Source: Burkholderia sp. Bp8963 (GTDB lineage: Bacteria; Pseudomonadota; Gammaproteobacteria; Burkholderiales; Burkholderiaceae). From it: DNA of 52,209 nucleotides. The DNA lies in assembly GCF_003854275.1 (NCBI RefSeq), contig NZ_QTQP01000050.1, forward strand, positions 1 to 52,209. The letters are read 5' to 3'. The translations under genes were made by a program, and so were the position numbers. The notes beneath the pieces were generated by a model that was not told the origin of the DNA, made no database searches, and was given only the letters and a program-made list of their open reading frames with translations. This document shows positions 50,989-52,209 of this stretch, piece by piece. How positions within the stretch are numbered: position 1 is the first letter of the stretch; each line of letters starts with the position of its first letter.

Positions 50989-51056
50989 TCGTGGACGGCC
51001 GCTTTCTGCCGTTGTGACGGTTGTTGAAGGTGGTCGTTAAAAAACGCGGGTGTATC

Positions 51057-51075
51057 TGCGCCACGGAGTGGCGCA
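51057..51075. repeat. Hairpin after cytochrome b561
   Basis: TGCGCCAC-GGA-GTGGCGCA, a perfect 8-bp stem with a 3-nt loop, 68 nt after the stop. No T-run. Confidence 0.45.
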
Positions 51076-51114
51076 TGGAGACTCGCTGAAAGTTGATCCA
51101 GCCACCAAAGCAAT

Positions 51115-51137
51115 AAGGGCCGCTTAACGCGGCCCTT
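51115..51137. terminator. Bidirectional terminator between b561 and the SymE-like gene
   Basis: AAGGGCCGC-TTAAC-GCGGCCCTT, a perfect 9-bp stem. On the plus strand it is followed by GCTTGTT and on the minus strand by ATTGCTTTGG. It lies 5 nt after the stop of the minus-strand SymE-like gene. Confidence 0.7.
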
Positions 51138-51142
51138 GCTTG

Positions 51143-51439
51143 TTACGCCTGCCGCTCTGGCTCGGCATGCTGATGGTAGGGCTGCTCTCGATACGCAAGC
51201 TGGCAACCGTCAGGCGTGATGGTGATTTTCCGGGTCTTGTGATTGATGTCGAGAAAGACGCGGTCCCCCGGTTCGAATCCGAACAGCTTGAAGTGAGCAT
51301 CGATGACGCTCATCCATGGCATGTACGGCCAGCCTCTCTTGGGTCGGTCGGGCGTGCTGCGGAGGATCATCGCAAGCACGGTGTTCGGTTTGCGCGGTTT
51401 GCGCTTCTTTGGACGTGACTTATGATTGGCGTCAGCCAT
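51143..51439 (-). CDS. SymE-like small protein
   Basis: A 98-residue protein with a Lys/Arg-rich N-terminus (MADANHKSRPKKRKPRKPN) and a SymE-type AbrB-like fold: PWMSVIDAHFKLFGFEPGDRVFLDINHKTRKITITPDGCQLAY. SymE toxins act on RNA or nucleoid in other bacteria and are controlled by an antisense RNA. The long upstream frame is not used: AGGAG sits before ATG 51439. It lies near a rRNA operon, a common site for accessory genes. The family assignment is moderate. Confidence 0.6.
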   Translation of the reverse strand: MADANHKSRPKKRKPRKPNTVLAMILRSTPDRPKRGWPYMPWMSVIDAHFKLFGFEPGDRVFLDINHKTRKITITPDGCQLAYREQPYHQHAEPERQA

Positions 51440-51880
51440 TTCCGACTCCTGGTATGAGTTGGTTGTGGTCAGCGGGTCGTATGGGCTGCCACCCATGCGG
51501 CCCGCGCTTTGTGCGGTGGTGCTGATTGAGTTTAAGCGAAGAAATGCGCTCGATGAGGTCAACACATGCGAACTAGCCGAACGGTATAGAAGGCGTCAGG
51601 CGTCTCGAATTTTGTGCTGTCGAACAATAGGGAGCGGAGCCCGCTGTTGGCGAAATCGTCGGCGGGTGACAAGGAGATTGCGAGTCGTCGTTGAAGCGAG
51701 TGTTCGATCAATTTGTGCGCGAGCGTCGGAGCAAGCGCATCTCACGAGCACTGCGTGAAGAGCACGAGGCAGCAGCGGAACGACTCTTCGATATGAGGCT
51801 GCTCCCCTCTACGACCACTGGCTGCAACCTCCGCTCATCCCCCGGTAGCGCATCTTGGCAAAATTTTTTTCAAGGAGGGC
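51440..51880. other. Region upstream of the rRNA operon
   Basis: About 440 nt with no supportable gene. An A/T run near 51859-51870 just before the rRNA promoter is a likely UP element or Fis site. Confidence 0.45.
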
Positions 51881-51909
51881 TTGACGGCAGAGCTGGGGGA
51901 GCCCATAAT
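51881..51909 (+). promoter_or_regulatory. rRNA operon promoter P1
   Basis: TTGACG (51881-51886), 17-nt spacer, CATAAT (51904-51909), with the AT-rich UP-like run upstream at 51859-51870. It drives the 16S rRNA operon that begins at 52142. Confidence 0.85.
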
Positions 51910-51950
51910 TCGCCTCCCTGTTGATGACAGGGCAGCAAAAAAAGCTGCAA

Positions 51951-51971
51951 ACGCTCTTTAAAAATTAACAG
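51951..51971 (+). promoter_or_regulatory. rRNA leader boxA antitermination site
   Basis: ACGCTCTTTAAAAATTAACAG contains the boxA core GCTCTTTA that recruits NusB/NusE to prevent premature termination. It is about 40 nt after the promoter, and a stem CCCTGT-TGATG-ACAGGG lies just upstream. Confidence 0.8.
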
Positions 51972-52141
51972 CCGATAAGTGTGGGCGCTTGATGACAGCG
52001 AGCCCGGTCCTCGGATCGGGATAGCAAAAGTATCAAGAGTCTCACACTAAAGTAAGTCAGGTTTATGAAGCAATTCATATGACCTGTCAGCTTTGAGTGA
52101 GCGACCGGTTTCTAACGAAACCGAAAACAGTAACAGGTTTA

Positions 52142-52209
52142 AACTGAAGAGTTTGATCCTGGCTCAGATTGAACGCTGGCGGCATGCCTTACACATGCAA
52201 GTCGAACGG
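52142..52209 (+). rRNA. rrs: 16S ribosomal RNA, 5' end (partial)
   Basis: The sequence AACTGAAGAGTTTGATCCTG and the rest of the segment match the conserved 5' end of bacterial 16S rRNA, including the GGCTCAG site and the variable region 1 start ACATGCAAGTCGAACGG. The gene runs off the window. Confidence 0.97.

Noticed and set aside
51440..51565. 42-residue N-terminal extension of the SymE-like gene
   Set aside because: No family resemblance, and AGGAG lies before the internal ATG at 51439.
51691..51924. 77-codon frame before the rRNA operon
   Set aside because: TTG start without a ribosome site and it runs through the rRNA promoter; composition degrades at the end.

Overview
The window is high-GC (roughly two thirds G+C) betaproteobacterial chromosome and looks like Burkholderia, most likely the B. 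cepacia complex. The reasons are the type II secretion cluster with an inverted short gspC, the fliLMNOPQR block, Gram-negative DM13-type porins, codon usage dominated by GCG/CTG/CGC, and a 16S rRNA 5' end of betaproteobacterial type. This assignment comes from gene content and sequence style, not from a database search.

Layout. 1-8.2 kb: end of gspE, gspF, inverted gspC, then gspG-H-I-J-K-L-M-N, a general secretion (type II) machine. 8.2-12.4 kb: an outer-membrane efflux lipoprotein (minus strand) facing a MarR regulator and a 14-TM drug exporter, without the usual membrane-fusion gene. 12.4-14.7 kb: a LysR regulator divergent from a CidA/LrgA-CidB/LrgB pair. 14.9-19.5 kb: fliL-M-N-O-P-Q-R (flagellar switch and export gate). 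19.6-26.1 kb: a nitrate/sulfonate/taurine-class ABC importer of unknown substrate, a two-component system and a porin. 26.4-31.5 kb: a type III restriction-modification operon (mod, res) whose Res nuclease motif lacks its catalytic lysine. 31.7-35.6 kb: a DUF4382 lipoprotein, an MFS transporter and three small exported proteins of low complexity. 35.8-39.8 kb: ergothioneine genes egtB-egtD, and divergently an AhpD-like peroxidase-family gene plus an ECF41 sigma factor with a recognisable ECF41 promoter. 39.8-44.7 kb: a glmS copy, 1.77 kb of apparently gene-poor DNA, and a divergent wecB-like epimerase. 44.75 kb: tRNA-Val(GAC). 44.8-47.9 kb: a lower-GC island with two unrecognised small genes, a small serine hydrolase, DnaA boxes, palindromes and a degenerate repeat array with a period near 96 bp. 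47.9-51.0 kb: an anti-sigma/ECF sigma pair divergent from a catalase-like gene and cytochrome b561, with two matching ECF promoters. 51.1-51.4 kb: a SymE-like small gene. 51.9-52.2 kb: rRNA operon promoter, boxA and the first bases of 16S rRNA.

How the parts work together. Several blocks point to envelope transport (T2SS, efflux, ABC importer, porin) and to oxidative stress (ergothioneine, AhpD-like/ECF41, ECF/catalase/b561). The most unusual DNA is the 44.8-47.9 kb island: its repeats join a DnaA-box-like end to an AAACGCTGTG end, and the CGCTGTG half recurs as a perfect palindrome over the likely promoter of the two-gene operon. The twin ECF promoters at 49.24-49.33 kb and the altered Res active site are the clearest directly visible surprises.
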